Shown: in pieces, positions 8,912 to 18,105 of the stretch
How the letters are laid out: each line of letters opens with the position of its first letter
How positions within the stretch are numbered: the first letter of the stretch is position 1
Assembly: GCA_965232255.1 (NCBI GenBank)
Contig: OZ246962.1
Span: forward strand, 1,550,001 to 1,614,000
From: Endozoicomonas sp965232255
GTDB taxonomy: Bacteria > Pseudomonadota > Gammaproteobacteria > Pseudomonadales > Endozoicomonadaceae
Direction of reading: 5' to 3'
Length of the DNA: 64,000 nt
The notes under the pieces: generated by a model
Seen by the model: the letters and a program-made list of their open reading frames with translations, nothing else
The model's database searches: none
What the model was told of the DNA's origin: nothing
Position numbers and translations under genes: made by a program

Positions 8912-9037
8912 TTTTTATCTCCCATCTCGGTAAAACCTTGGCAATAACATTACTGCTGGAAAACACCAACTGTCAGAGTATAGGTGGCAAATGGTAGACT
9001 CGGCGTCTTTCAGCCTCCCAATGGAACACAGACAAGC

Positions 9038-9937
9038 ATGCACTGTGACAAATGGTTCGTTCTAGGCGCTGGCAGCATGGGTTGCCTATGGGCTGCCAGC
9101 TTAAGCCATGCAGGAATTATCCCGCGATTGATCGTCAGGGCAAGTGGCGCAGAACAACAGCGCATTGCACTCAAACTCACATCTGGTGGCCAGACACAGC
9201 AATTTGCTGTGGATGTGGTGTGCGCCCGAACCATTAATGAACCTATTGGCCAACTGATTGTCTGTACAAAGGCTCAGGATACGTTGGCAGCACTGCACAG
9301 CATTAAACCTTATTTGAACGACAACTGCCATATATTACTGCTCCAGAACGGGATGGGCTCACAGCAGCAGGTGGCACAAGCCTTTGCCAGTCAGGTGGTA
9401 TGGGCCGCTTCGAGTACGGATGGTGCTTATTTGTCCGCATCCTTTGAAGTATGCCACGCCGGACAGGGAGAAACGTGGGTTGGCCCACTTACCGGAGCGT
9501 TAGACAATGGCTTTGATGAGCTGTTTGACAACTTTAGGTTGACCGTGCGCCGTCATCCGACCATTGAGCAGAAACTGTGGGAAAAACTGGCCATTAATTG
9601 CTGTATTAATGGTCTGACGGCGCTGTTTGATTGTCGTAACGGAGAGTTGCTTGATGGTGGCACCAGGCAAGCGTGGCTGGACGCGCTGGTGGTGGAGACC
9701 GACGCGGTATTGCAAGCGGTGGGGATGTCGGCACTGGCTTTGCGCGATCGTGTATACAGTGTCTGTCGGACGACGGCAGACAATATTTCATCGACCTGTC
9801 AGGATGTCCGACTTGGCCGGGTCACAGAGCTGCCTTTTATCAACGGCTTTTTGATCGACAAAGCTGGAGCCACGGGAATTCCAGTGCCTCATCATCACGC
9901 GCTGATGGCACAGCTAAAAGACCGCGGCATCCGTTAA
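9038..9937 (+). CDS. panE: 2-dehydropantoate 2-reductase (ketopantoate reductase)
   Basis: From the ATG at 9038 it has 299 residues. A GTG at 8984 would add 18, but the nucleotide-binding strand begins directly after the later Met (KWFVLGAGSMG), so I prefer it. The GAGSMG motif is the NADPH site. VCTKAQDT and LLLQNGMGSQQ match the ketopantoate reductase pattern, and KLAINCCINGLTALF is the helix carrying the substrate-contacting Lys and Asn. The enzyme makes pantoate for coenzyme A. The gene is followed after 50 bases by nadC on the same strand, which may be co-transcribed. Confidence 0.88.
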   Translation: MHCDKWFVLGAGSMGCLWAASLSHAGIIPRLIVRASGAEQQRIALKLTSGGQTQQFAVDVVCARTINEPIGQLIVCTKAQDTLAALHSIKPYLNDNCHILLLQNGMGSQQQVAQAFASQVVWAASSTDGAYLSASFEVCHAGQGETWVGPLTGALDNGFDELFDNFRLTVRRHPTIEQKLWEKLAINCCINGLTALFDCRNGELLDGGTRQAWLDALVVETDAVLQAVGMSALALRDRVYSVCRTTADNISSTCQDVRLGRVTELPFINGFLIDKAGATGIPVPHHHALMAQLKDRGIR

Positions 9938-9987
9938 GGTGTTGCCATGCTGGTATATAATTCCTGAAAAAATTCTTCGGAATCCCC

Positions 9988-10884
9988 ATGAATATACCCA
10001 ACAAGCTGCCTGCCAATCTCAGTTCGGTTGTGCATAATCGGTTGGACTGCGCCATCACCACCAATGTGCGTCAGGCACTGGCAGAAGACGTAGAGAATGG
10101 GGATATTACTGCTGCTCTGATACCGCAAGATCAGCAGTCGGTGGCCAGTATTATCTGTCGTGATCATGGCGTGATCTGCGGGCGACCGTGGTTTGACGAA
10201 GTCTTTCGACAGATCGATCCCAATGTGCAGTTGCAGTGGCAGATTGAGGAGGGAGAGACGGTGGCACCAGGTCAAGTGCTGGTGGTGCTTAAAGGCGCTG
10301 CCCGCAGCTTGCTCACTGGCGAGCGAACTGCCATGAACTTTCTGCAAACCCTTTCTGGCACGGCAACCCGCTGTCGGCACTATCTCCAGCTGGTCAGTGG
10401 TACGGGAGTTACTTTGCTTGATACTCGCAAGACTCTGCCCGGCCTGCGCGTCGCCCAGAAATACGCTGTGGCAGCGGGAGGGTGTCACAATCACCGGATT
10501 GGGCTGTTTGATGCTTTTCTGATTAAGGAAAATCATATTGCGGCCTGTGGTGGTATTTTGCCGGCCGTGGCCACGGCTCGTAAAAGTGCAGCAGAAAAGC
10601 CAGTGGAGATCGAGGTGGAGACTTTGGCAGAGTTTAAAATTGCCCGGGCCGCTGGGGTCGACATTATTATGCTCGATAATTTTCCGCTGGCGCAGCTGGT
10701 CGAGACGGTCTGGCTCAATCGTCAGCAGCCTGGAACTGCACCGAAACTGGAAGCCTCCGGCGGCGTCAATGAGCAAACATTGGTGGCGATAGCTGAGACT
10801 GGAGTTGATTATATTTCTATTGGGGCGCTGACCAAGGATTGCCAGAGCGTGGATTTGTCCATGCGGATGGGGGGGCAGCATTGA
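9988..10884 (+). CDS. nadC: Nicotinate-nucleotide pyrophosphorylase (carboxylating)
   Basis: 298 residues. Features of quinolinate phosphoribosyltransferase are clear: ALAEDVENGDITAALI at the start, ERTAMNFLQTLSGTAT, the LLDTRKTLPGLR basic active-site segment, GGCHNHRIGLFDAFLIKENH, EIEVETL, and IMLDNF. It converts quinolinate and PRPP to nicotinate mononucleotide in de novo NAD synthesis. Nearby ligB uses NAD, which may be coincidence. In many gammaproteobacteria nadC sits close to ampD and pilus genes; here pilA/pilB follow after ligB. Confidence 0.93.
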   Translation: MNIPNKLPANLSSVVHNRLDCAITTNVRQALAEDVENGDITAALIPQDQQSVASIICRDHGVICGRPWFDEVFRQIDPNVQLQWQIEEGETVAPGQVLVVLKGAARSLLTGERTAMNFLQTLSGTATRCRHYLQLVSGTGVTLLDTRKTLPGLRVAQKYAVAAGGCHNHRIGLFDAFLIKENHIAACGGILPAVATARKSAAEKPVEIEVETLAEFKIARAAGVDIIMLDNFPLAQLVETVWLNRQQPGTAPKLEASGGVNEQTLVAIAETGVDYISIGALTKDCQSVDLSMRMGGQH

Positions 10885-11004
10885 GGAAGCTGCGGTCAGT
10901 CTACTCGGGCTCACAGTGCTGGCAGTGAGTATCTATTATCACTGACTTTTTGTTTGTGGCACCTATACAGTGGAGTTTTCCTGTTTTCATGCTTAACTCC
11001 GGAA

Positions 11005-12234
11005 ATGAAAAAAATAACCATACTGCCATGGATTGTGTTTTGGGCCGTTTTTCTGCTGCCTGCCTCAGCCTGTCCACCGTGGGATTACGATGAAGCCATG
11101 GTGAATATCAAGCGTCTTGCCAACGAGGTGGCACAGCACGATCAGCGATACTTTCAGCAGAACGCGCCTACCATCAGTGATGGTGAATACGATGCTCTGA
11201 CCAATCGGTTGAAACAGTGGCAGGTCTGCTTTGGGGCTACGCCAATCAATACAGCTGATATTGGCTGGCGCAAAGCCAGAGTCAGTCACCGGGCTGTGAT
11301 GGGCAGTCTGAAAAAAGCTGGCACTGCTGAAGAGGTGAGCAACTTTTTGCAAGGTCTGTCAGGCAGTGAGGTATTGGTACAGCCCAAAATTGATGGCGTT
11401 GCGGTGGAGTTGGTTTATCGTCATGGGCGACTGGTTCAGGCAACTACTCGGGGCGACGGTCAGAATGGGGTGGATATTACCCAACATATAAGGCATATGC
11501 CGTTAATTCCGGCAACGCTCGGCAATTGGGATGGTCAGGAGGTAATTCTGCATGGCGAATTGTTCGTCCGTCTGGACCAGATTGACCCGGTTTTTTTGGT
11601 GCGGTACGCCTCGGCTCGTCATCTGGTGGCTGGCCAGCTTAATCGTGCCAAACCTGACGGCGTGGCACTAAATAGCTTTGATTTTTTCCCCTGGCATTGG
11701 ACAAACACCCGCTTTGCCAGTGATCTTGAGTCCATAAAAACGTTGGCGCAAATGGGGTTTTCCTTGCCGCTTGAGCATACTCATAAGGTGCAGTCATTTG
11801 AGCAGGTTAGCCAGCTGTTGGCAGACTATGCCGGTAAGCAAAGCCTCCCATTTTTAATGGATGGGATCGTGATCAAAGCGGCCAATACCGAACTCAGAAA
11901 GCAACGGGGCTGGTCAGGAAATACGCCCAATTGGGCGTTGGCCTGGAAGTTTTCCGGGCAAAGTGCTGTGTCGGAAGTTACCAGGATCGTCTTTACCACT
12001 GGGCGCACGGGTAGGGTTACACCAGTGGTTCATATTAATCCGGTGCGTATTGGCAACCGGACTGTTACCCGTGTTTCGTTGGGCAGTGTTGAGAATCTTA
12101 AACGAATTGATTTGGCAGTCGGTGATTTGGTCAGTGTGTTACTTAAAGGCAATGCTACGCCGGTTTTTGGTCAAGTGTTGTTGCGGCCACAAACTCGCAT
12201 TTATCCCGATTACCCTGATGAGCGTTGTCGGTGA
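11005..12234 (+). CDS. ligB: NAD-dependent DNA ligase LigB, C-terminally truncated
   Basis: From the ATG at 11005 it has 409 residues. An open frame runs back to 10954, but the signal-like MKKITILPWIVFWAVFLLPASAC is the usual LigB N-terminus. The adenylation motif KIDG is at 128-131, followed by HGELFV, DGIVIKAA and WALAWKF, then an OB-fold with TGRTGRVTPVV. E. coli LigB is about 560 residues and continues with a degenerate zinc region and helix-hairpin-helix repeats. Here a TGA follows YPDERCR and only about 130 bases remain before pilA. The nucleotidyltransferase and OB core is intact, so adenylation may survive, but DNA-binding modules are missing. It may be a functional short form or a decaying gene. 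Confidence 0.82.
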   Translation: MKKITILPWIVFWAVFLLPASACPPWDYDEAMVNIKRLANEVAQHDQRYFQQNAPTISDGEYDALTNRLKQWQVCFGATPINTADIGWRKARVSHRAVMGSLKKAGTAEEVSNFLQGLSGSEVLVQPKIDGVAVELVYRHGRLVQATTRGDGQNGVDITQHIRHMPLIPATLGNWDGQEVILHGELFVRLDQIDPVFLVRYASARHLVAGQLNRAKPDGVALNSFDFFPWHWTNTRFASDLESIKTLAQMGFSLPLEHTHKVQSFEQVSQLLADYAGKQSLPFLMDGIVIKAANTELRKQRGWSGNTPNWALAWKFSGQSAVSEVTRIVFTTGRTGRVTPVVHINPVRIGNRTVTRVSLGSVENLKRIDLAVGDLVSVLLKGNATPVFGQVLLRPQTRIYPDYPDERCR

Positions 12235-12303
12235 AAATTCTGTCAATGCTTGTAAAGAAGAACCGGTAGGAAAGAGGGCGGCTGATTATTTTCGAGCGTT
12301 GCA

Positions 12304-12346
12304 GGGGGGGGGGCGGAAAGGGGAGGTCCCACGCAACGCGTGGGAC
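12304..12346. other. G10 tract and perfect hairpin between ligB and pilA
   Basis: Ten G residues run from 12304 to 12313, then CGGAAAGGGGAGG, then a perfect 9-bp stem (GTCCCACGC / GCGTGGGAC) with a three-base loop at 12326-12346. The hairpin lies 22 bases beyond the pilA stop on the minus strand but has no U-run, so it is an RNA end-stabiliser or attenuator at best. Confidence 0.6.
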
Positions 12347-12367
12347 TGGAATGCGCTCGGAGAAGTT

Positions 12368-12796
12368 TTATGGCAGTTCTGTGTAAGCGCTTGTGTCACA
12401 CAAGCCTAATGCAGTTGGGGTAGCCGCATTACAACTCTTAGTCCACACACTGGCGTTGGCATCCGGTGTAAGTACGATAGTTTCGCTACCAAAAGCACCA
12501 CCCGGTGTGATTGTGATGACTCCATTGGCTCCTACGGCTACCGAACCAACGTTAGCAGGAATTCCGTTAGCGCCAGCAACACAACCAGCAATCAGTTGGG
12601 TTTGAGCACAAATAGATACAGAAGTTTGGAACGATCTTGCTTCAGATATAGCAGCAGACACTGTGGCATTTCTCGTATAGTTTTGATACTGCGGAATCGC
12701 AACGGCAGCCAAAATACCAATAATGGCCACGACAATCATCAATTCAATCAGGGTAAAACCCGACGCTTTGTGCACTTCAGACATCCTTGTCTTCAT
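12368..12796 (-). CDS. pilA: Type IV major pilin
   Basis: 142 residues. The leader MKTRMSEVHKASG is followed by FTLIELMIVVAIIGILAAV, so PilD would cleave after Gly13 and methylate Phe. The Glu at mature position 5 is present. The hydrophobic N-terminal helix ends near IPQYQNYT, and the globular part contains four cysteines (two around ICAQTQLIAGC, two in the terminal region), the last pair being the usual D-loop disulphide. The first ATG is chosen because GAGG lies eight bases upstream. It is divergent from pilB, the common gammaproteobacterial arrangement, but pilC and pilD do not follow. Confidence 0.93.
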   Translation of the reverse strand: MKTRMSEVHKASGFTLIELMIVVAIIGILAAVAIPQYQNYTRNATVSAAISEARSFQTSVSICAQTQLIAGCVAGANGIPANVGSVAVGANGVITITPGGAFGSETIVLTPDANASVWTKSCNAATPTALGLCDTSAYTELP

Positions 12797-13006
12797 AATC
12801 TAATCCTCGACCCTTGAGATTTTTGACCAGCCTGCTTAAGCCCATTGCTTTCAATCTTTCGGCACCGACCCGCAGCCCTTTAAATAAGCCTAGATAACAA
12901 CTTGGAAATTGTTAACAGCCAATGAAATGGCAACCTTTATTATCCGCCAATGGTGCGGATACAGTCTTTGTTAACTTTTTCCACCAAAACACTATGGACA
13001 CCGGTT

Positions 13007-14710
13007 ATGGCAAATAAACCTCTGACCGGGCTGGCTGCCCGCTTGCTGGCCGACCAATTAATGGGTGAATCTGCCATCCACCAGGCTCAGGCAGCGGCGG
13101 ATCGTGAACAAAAGCCCCTGGCGCGTTATCTGCTGGAACACAGTCTTGTTGATGCCAAAGCGTTGATGCTCGCCAGTGCGGAAGAACTTGGCTTACCGGC
13201 CTTTGATCTGGCCGCTTTTGATATGGAGTACATTGCCCGCGATGTGGTGCCGGAAAAACTGATCCGCAAACACAATGTGCTCCCCCTGGTCAAACGCGGT
13301 TCACACCTGTTTGTCGCCATTGACGACCCCTCCAGCCACCATGGGCTTGATGAAATTCGCTTCAATACCGGCCTGACCATCCACTCCGTGCTGGTTGAGC
13401 CTGGCATGTTGGCGCGCACCATTGAGAAGATGCTTGATGATGTCGGGCAGACGTTCAGCGATCTGGAAGAGGACGAGCTGGGTGAGCTTGAAGGGTTGGA
13501 GGTCAGTGCCGTTGACGATGAGCTAGACGATGTTCGTGGGGGAGGCGAAGATGATACGCCAGTGGTCAAGTTCGTTAACAAAATGCTGCTGATGGCCATC
13601 AAGGGCGGCTCTTCCGATCTCCATTTTGAACCCTACGAAAAAGCCTACCGGGTACGGTTTCGCACCGACGGTGTGCTTCATGAAGTCACAAGACCACCGG
13701 TGTCCCTCGGGCCGAGAATTGCCTCGCGCCTGAAGATTATGTCCGCCATGGATATTTCTGAGCGTAGAAAGCCACAGGATGGACGCATCAAGATGAAGCT
13801 GTCGAAAACCAAGGCCATTGACTTTCGGGTTAATACGCTGCCGACCCTTTGGGGCGAGAAAGTTGTGCTGCGGATTCTTGATTCCTCCAGCGCCAAAATG
13901 GGGATTGACGCCCTTGGCTATGAAGAAGAACAAAAAGCCATGTATATGGAGGCGTTGGCCCAGCCCCAGGGCATGATCCTGGTCACCGGCCCGACTGGTT
14001 CAGGCAAGACAGTCTCCCTGTACACCGGCTTGAGTATTCTCAACACCATCGAACGCAATATTTCCACTGCGGAAGATCCAGTGGAAATTAATCTCGAAGG
14101 CATTAACCAGGTAAATGTAAACCCCAAACAGGGCATGGATTTCAGTCAGGCGCTTCGAGCCTTTTTGCGTCAGGACCCGGACGTGATCATGGTAGGCGAA
14201 ATACGTGATCTGGAGACCGCCAACATTGCTGTCAAGGCAGCGCAAACAGGTCACCTGGTGCTCTCTACGCTACATACCAACAGCGCAGCGGATACCTTGA
14301 CCCGTCTGCAAAATATGGGCATCCCTTCATTTAATATTGCCACCTCGGTTAGTCTGATCATCGCCCAGCGTCTGGCTCGTCGCCTGTGCAAATGCAAGGT
14401 GAAAGTGGACATCCCTCAAGAGACCCTGATTGAAGAAGGCTTTAGCGAAGCGCAGGCTGCCACCGCAGAAATCTATGGTCCTAAGGGTTGCGATAGTTGC
14501 AACAACGGTTACAAAGGACGTGTGGGCATTTATGAGGTGGTGGCAATTACCCCCGGCATGCAGCAGATTATTATGGCCGAGGGTAATGCTCTGGAAATCT
14601 CCCAACAGGCGCAGCAAGAAGGATTTAGCAATCTGCGCCAGTCCGGACTGCTTAAAGCGTTGCAGGGCGTCACCAGTCTTGAGGAAGTCAACCGGGTGAC
14701 CCGCGATTAG
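13007..14710 (+). CDS. pilB: Type IV pilus extension ATPase PilB
   Basis: 567 residues from the ATG at 13007, the normal PilB length. A GTG at 12950 would add 19 non-conserved residues. An N-terminal MshEN/GSPII_E domain precedes the ATPase core. Walker A GPTGSGKT lies near residue 330, the Asp box and Walker B follow (DPDVIMVGEIRD), then the His box TGHLVLSTLHTN, and a tetracysteine zinc motif (CKC near 460, CDSC near 494) follows. It powers pilus polymerisation. The stop overlaps the convergent putA stop by four bases. No pilC follows, so the pil operon is split here. Confidence 0.93.
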   Translation: MANKPLTGLAARLLADQLMGESAIHQAQAAADREQKPLARYLLEHSLVDAKALMLASAEELGLPAFDLAAFDMEYIARDVVPEKLIRKHNVLPLVKRGSHLFVAIDDPSSHHGLDEIRFNTGLTIHSVLVEPGMLARTIEKMLDDVGQTFSDLEEDELGELEGLEVSAVDDELDDVRGGGEDDTPVVKFVNKMLLMAIKGGSSDLHFEPYEKAYRVRFRTDGVLHEVTRPPVSLGPRIASRLKIMSAMDISERRKPQDGRIKMKLSKTKAIDFRVNTLPTLWGEKVVLRILDSSSAKMGIDALGYEEEQKAMYMEALAQPQGMILVTGPTGSGKTVSLYTGLSILNTIERNISTAEDPVEINLEGINQVNVNPKQGMDFSQALRAFLRQDPDVIMVGEIRDLETANIAVKAAQTGHLVLSTLHTNSAADTLTRLQNMGIPSFNIATSVSLIIAQRLARRLCKCKVKVDIPQETLIEEGFSEAQAATAEIYGPKGCDSCNNGYKGRVGIYEVVAITPGMQQIIMAEGNALEISQQAQQEGFSNLRQSGLLKALQGVTSLEEVNRVTRD

Positions 14711-17700
14711 GGGGCTCTCTCAGTTAACGACAACAGCGTGGTATTCCCGCCAACCGCAGTGGTATTGACTGAAACCGTCTGCTCCGTGGCAAAACGCAGC
14801 AGATAGTTCGGACCGCCGGCCTTGGGGCCAGTACCAGAGAGCCCCATGCCACCAAACGGTTGCACACCAACCACCGCTCCGGTCTGATTTCGATTGATGT
14901 AGATATTACCGACTTTTATGCGCTGTTTAATGTATGCCACAGTGGCTTCGTTGCGGCTATGGATACCCAGCGTCAGACCATAGCCACTGCTATTGATCTC
15001 GTCGATTACCTTGGGCAATCCTTTGGCAGCATAGCGAATCACATGCAGTACGGGTCCAAAATGCTCCTTCTCAAGCTGGTTGATATGTTCAATTTCAAAG
15101 GCTATGGGAGCAACAAAAGTGCCATCAGCACAACTTGTCGGTAACGAACATTCAGCCAACACGCTAGCCTCTTTGCTCATTCGATCAATATGACCCACAA
15201 GCGCCAGGCGCGCTCGCTCATCAATGACCGGACCAATATCCGTAGCCAGCAAACTCGGGTCGCCAACCGATAACGCCGCCATCGCACCGCGCAGCAGGGT
15301 AATCACCCGCTCGGCAATATCTTCCTGCACGTAGAGCACTCTCAGGGCCGAACAACGCTGACCGGCGCTGCCAAAGGCCGAAAGTAGCACATCTTTTACC
15401 ACCTGTTCGGGCAGGGCGGTGGAGTCAACGATCATGGCGTTCTGACCACCGGTTTCGGCAATCAGCGGTATAATCGGCCCATGTCGATTGGCCAGCGCTT
15501 GATTGATCTTGCGGGCTGTCTGCGTGGAGCCGGTAAAGGCGACCCCGGCAATACGGTCATTGGCAACCAGTTGCTCACCGAGCGTTGCGCCAGCGCCGGG
15601 AAGCAACTGAATGGTGCCGCCCGGGAAGCCTGCGGCCAACAGCAACTCCACCGCCCGACCGGCAATCAGGCTGGTCTGTTCTGCCGGTTTGGCAAGCACA
15701 GTATTGCCAGCCACCAAAGCAGCGGTTACCTGGCCAAGGAAAATGGCCAGGGGGAAATTCCAGGGGCTGATGCAGACAAAAACCCCACGCCCGCTCAGAC
15801 GTAACTTATTAGTTTCACCAGTGGGCCCTGGCAAATACTGTGAGGCAGAAAATATTTTCCGGGCCTCTTGCGCGTAGTAGCGGCAAAAGTCTATCGCTTC
15901 GCGTACCTCATCAATGGCGTCCTGAACCGTCTTACCCGCTTCGCGGTGGCACAGGGCTATTAACTCTGCCCGGTGCTCTTCGAGCAGGTCAGCCAGTTTA
16001 TCCAGACATTGTGCTCGGCGGGAAGCCGGTGTTGTGCGCCACTGTTCAAATGCGGCCACCGCAACGTTGATGGCTTCGTCAACCAACTCTGCGCTGGCGT
16101 AGCTAACCTCTCCAACAATGTGTGACCGCTGGTAAGGGCAGCTGATGGCAACGGCTTCACCTGTCTGCATTTTCTCGCCATTAAGCCATGCTCCTTGTTG
16201 CCATTGATGATCCAGAAAACTCTGAACCTGCTGACGAAACGGTTGCCATTGACTGTCCACTGCCACATTGATGCCCTGTGAATTCTGCCTTTCAGAACCA
16301 AAAATCTGCGCAGGTAATGGAATCTGGTCGTGAGGAATCGAGGCTCTGCTGTGCAACGTGGTCACCGGATGCTGCACCAGCTCGGCAATGGGCGTGTTGG
16401 CATCGAGCAGACGATGAACAAACGATGAGTTGGCACCATTTTCCAGCAGACGCCGCACTAGGTAAGGCAGCAAATCCTGATGACTGCCCACTGGTGCATA
16501 AATCCGTACCGATAGAGAGTGCTGAGCCAGTACCTGGCGATAAAGCGCATCCCCCATACCATGCAAGCGCTGGAATTCAAAAGCACTGGGCTGCTCCGCC
16601 ATATTCAGGATACTGGCAGCCGTATGGGCATTGTGACTGGCAAACTGTGGATAAAGCAGACTTGGTACCGACAAGAGATATTTGGCACAGACCAGGTAAG
16701 CAATATCGGTGGACTCCTTGCGGGTATAGACGGGATAACCGGACAATCCCAGCTGCTGACAGTGCTTGATTTCACTGTCCCAGTAAGCGCCCTTGACCAG
16801 GCGTACTGGAATCACATCACCTTGTTCTCGCGCCAGGGCCGAGAGCCAACACAGGGATGGCAAAGCACGCTTGCTATAGGCCTGAATCACCAGACCAAGT
16901 TTCCCCCAGCCTCGACAGTGGCGATAAACCTGCTCAAATACGGTCAGCATCAACTCGTGACGGTCCTGCTCCTCGGCGTCCAGATTAACCGCCACATCCG
17001 CGGCCTGCGCCGCACGTACCAGCTCTAACAGAGTTGGCACCAGTTCTGCCATTACTTGCCCTTTATGGGTGGCTTCGTAGCGCGGATGCAACGCAGAAAG
17101 CTTAATGGATACTCCGGCATTATTACCGGCAACGGCCTTGATTGCCTGAAGATATTGCCCCTGATAACGCCGGGCATCATCCCAGCTGAGTGCCGATTCG
17201 CCAAGCATGTCAAAGGAGTAGCTGTATCCCTCGCTGAGTTGCTTCTGGCCATGGTTCAGTGCCTCGGTAATGGTGCGCCCAAGAACAAAGTGTTGTCCCA
17301 TAATTTTCATGGCCTGGTTAATCGCCTGACGAATCACCGGTTCTCCCAGACGATTTACCAGCTTACCAATAACGCCGGCGGCAGCCCCGTTCTCGTCGTT
17401 ATCCAGTTTGACCACCTTGCCGGTTAACAGCAGTCCCCACGTCGAGGCATTGACCAGCAGCGAGTCACTTTGGCTAAGATGCTTGTGCCAGTCAGCACCA
17501 CTCAACTTGTCGCGGATCAGGGCATCGGCGGTGTGCTTATCCGGAACACGCATCAGAGCCTCGGCCAGGCACATCAATAAAATGCCTTCGCGGGTGTCCA
17601 GACTGTACTGAAGCAGCAAGGCATCGATCATGCCTATGCTGTCATCGCTCTTGCGGACTTGCTCAATCAGTTGGGTGGCCAGGTCCACTGTGGCCTGATC

Positions 17701-17835
17701 GTCATCGGTAGCCAGAGCCGCTATCAACTCCTCCACCCAGGAGGTTTCGTCAATAGCGTAATGGGCTGAGATGATTGGCCAGAATTCGGCCGGATTGTGA
17801 AGATTGGGACTGAATGCGTCTTTTGCCTGGAACAT
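14707..17835 (-). CDS. putA: Bifunctional proline dehydrogenase / P5C dehydrogenase PutA
   Basis: From the ATG at 17835 it has 1042 residues; the frame is open to 17928, but GGAGAAGG lies just before the inner Met, and MFQAKDAFSP looks like the true start. The PRODH half carries VSIKLSALHPRYEA, NLDAEEQDRHELML and VRLVKGAYWDSEIK. The P5CDH half carries PWNFPLAIFLGQV, the general base in AETGGQNAMIV (near 791) and the nucleophile in GQRCSALRVLY (near 823). It oxidises proline to glutamate. The N-terminal ribbon-helix-helix DNA-binding domain of E. coli PutA (1320 residues) is absent, so this is the shorter non-repressor type. No putP is adjacent. Confidence 0.93.
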   Translation of the reverse strand: MFQAKDAFSPNLHNPAEFWPIISAHYAIDETSWVEELIAALATDDDQATVDLATQLIEQVRKSDDSIGMIDALLLQYSLDTREGILLMCLAEALMRVPDKHTADALIRDKLSGADWHKHLSQSDSLLVNASTWGLLLTGKVVKLDNDENGAAAGVIGKLVNRLGEPVIRQAINQAMKIMGQHFVLGRTITEALNHGQKQLSEGYSYSFDMLGESALSWDDARRYQGQYLQAIKAVAGNNAGVSIKLSALHPRYEATHKGQVMAELVPTLLELVRAAQAADVAVNLDAEEQDRHELMLTVFEQVYRHCRGWGKLGLVIQAYSKRALPSLCWLSALAREQGDVIPVRLVKGAYWDSEIKHCQQLGLSGYPVYTRKESTDIAYLVCAKYLLSVPSLLYPQFASHNAHTAASILNMAEQPSAFEFQRLHGMGDALYRQVLAQHSLSVRIYAPVGSHQDLLPYLVRRLLENGANSSFVHRLLDANTPIAELVQHPVTTLHSRASIPHDQIPLPAQIFGSERQNSQGINVAVDSQWQPFRQQVQSFLDHQWQQGAWLNGEKMQTGEAVAISCPYQRSHIVGEVSYASAELVDEAINVAVAAFEQWRTTPASRRAQCLDKLADLLEEHRAELIALCHREAGKTVQDAIDEVREAIDFCRYYAQEARKIFSASQYLPGPTGETNKLRLSGRGVFVCISPWNFPLAIFLGQVTAALVAGNTVLAKPAEQTSLIAGRAVELLLAAGFPGGTIQLLPGAGATLGEQLVANDRIAGVAFTGSTQTARKINQALANRHGPIIPLIAETGGQNAMIVDSTALPEQVVKDVLLSAFGSAGQRCSALRVLYVQEDIAERVITLLRGAMAALSVGDPSLLATDIGPVIDERARLALVGHIDRMSKEASVLAECSLPTSCADGTFVAPIAFEIEHINQLEKEHFGPVLHVIRYAAKGLPKVIDEINSSGYGLTLGIHSRNEATVAYIKQRIKVGNIYINRNQTGAVVGVQPFGGMGLSGTGPKAGGPNYLLRFATEQTVSVNTTAVGGNTTLLSLTERAP

Positions 17836-18105
17836 AGCCTTCTCCAGCTCTTGATTTTTCTGATGATTTTTGCTGTTTTCCACCGCCGGGCATTCCCTTA
17901 TTGCTGTCCAAGGGGCACCGTTTTTCAAGTAGCAACTGCTTGGACAAGGCTTAATTTGTTCCGTCGCAATACCAATAAAAAATAATTGCCAATTGTTCTA
18001 GAACCAACAGCGACAGTGCCTGTCGAACCCCGTTGCCATCTCGGCAAATGATACCAGTGACAGTTTGAAATCAATACGCGTTCATCATTTACTAAGGATT
18101 CAATA

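Noticed and set aside
9934..10914. A 326-codon minus-strand frame
   Set aside because: It lies antisense to nadC, which is unambiguous.
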